Positions 6,366-6,375 of a stretch of 6,375 nucleotides of DNA are shown piece by piece; within the stretch, counting starts at the first letter, position 1; each line of letters starts with the position of its first letter. The notes beneath the pieces are model-generated. The model was not told the DNA's origin. It saw only the letters and a list, made by a program, of their open reading frames with translations, and ran no database searches. Position numbers and translations under genes: made by a program. The DNA is from Pseudomonadota bacterium (lineage in GTDB: Bacteria > Pseudomonadota > Alphaproteobacteria > Reyranellales > Reyranellaceae): positions 1 to 6,375 of the forward strand of contig JAEWIV010000091.1 in NCBI GenBank assembly GCA_023386865.1. Reading direction: 5' to 3'.

Positions 6366-6375
6366 GTGCTGCTGT

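Overview
This is a 6.4 kb stretch of high-GC DNA with strong G/C preference at third codon positions. The gene content points to a proteobacterium that degrades aromatic acids, and I favour an alphaproteobacterium of soil or water. That placement is inference from GC content, the style of the protocatechuate genes and the type of intergenic palindrome; no rRNA or other lineage marker is present.

Layout from left to right. Positions 3-689 (+) hold the C-terminal part of an unrecognised Gly/Pro-rich protein that runs off the left edge. It converges, with a 13-base gap, on a secreted calcineurin-like metallophosphoesterase (703-2040, -) with a clear signal peptide and metal-site motifs. Its start faces the start of the pca cluster across a 167-base gap. 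Most of that gap is a near-perfect palindromic repeat of about 124 bases (2049-2172).

The core of the window is a tightly packed operon on the + strand: pcaH (2208-2903), pcaG (2907-3470) and pcaB (3475-4776), separated by 3 and 4 bases. PcaH and PcaG form protocatechuate 3,4-dioxygenase, which opens the ring of protocatechuate to 3-carboxy-cis,cis-muconate. PcaB lactonises that product to 4-carboxymuconolactone. These are the first two steps of the protocatechuate branch of the beta-ketoadipate pathway. The next enzymes (PcaC, PcaD), a PcaQ-type regulator and 4-hydroxybenzoate hydroxylase are not in the window.

Downstream by about 94 bases, on the same strand, is an amidohydrolase-2 family (ACMSD/LigW-like fold) metal-dependent hydrolase or decarboxylase (4871-6001) of unknown substrate, possibly on the same transcript. 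The window ends with a small single-pass membrane protein gene on the - strand (6091-6354) that has an excellent ribosome binding site.

No tRNA, rRNA, CRISPR array, insertion sequence or convincing rho-independent terminator was found, and no gene-free stretch exceeds 300 bases. Overall this is ordinary catabolic chromosome. The points most worth a second look are the palindromic repeat that occupies the divergent promoter region, the unassigned amidohydrolase beside pcaB, the altered GNH motif in the phosphoesterase, and the compositionally different partial gene at the left edge.
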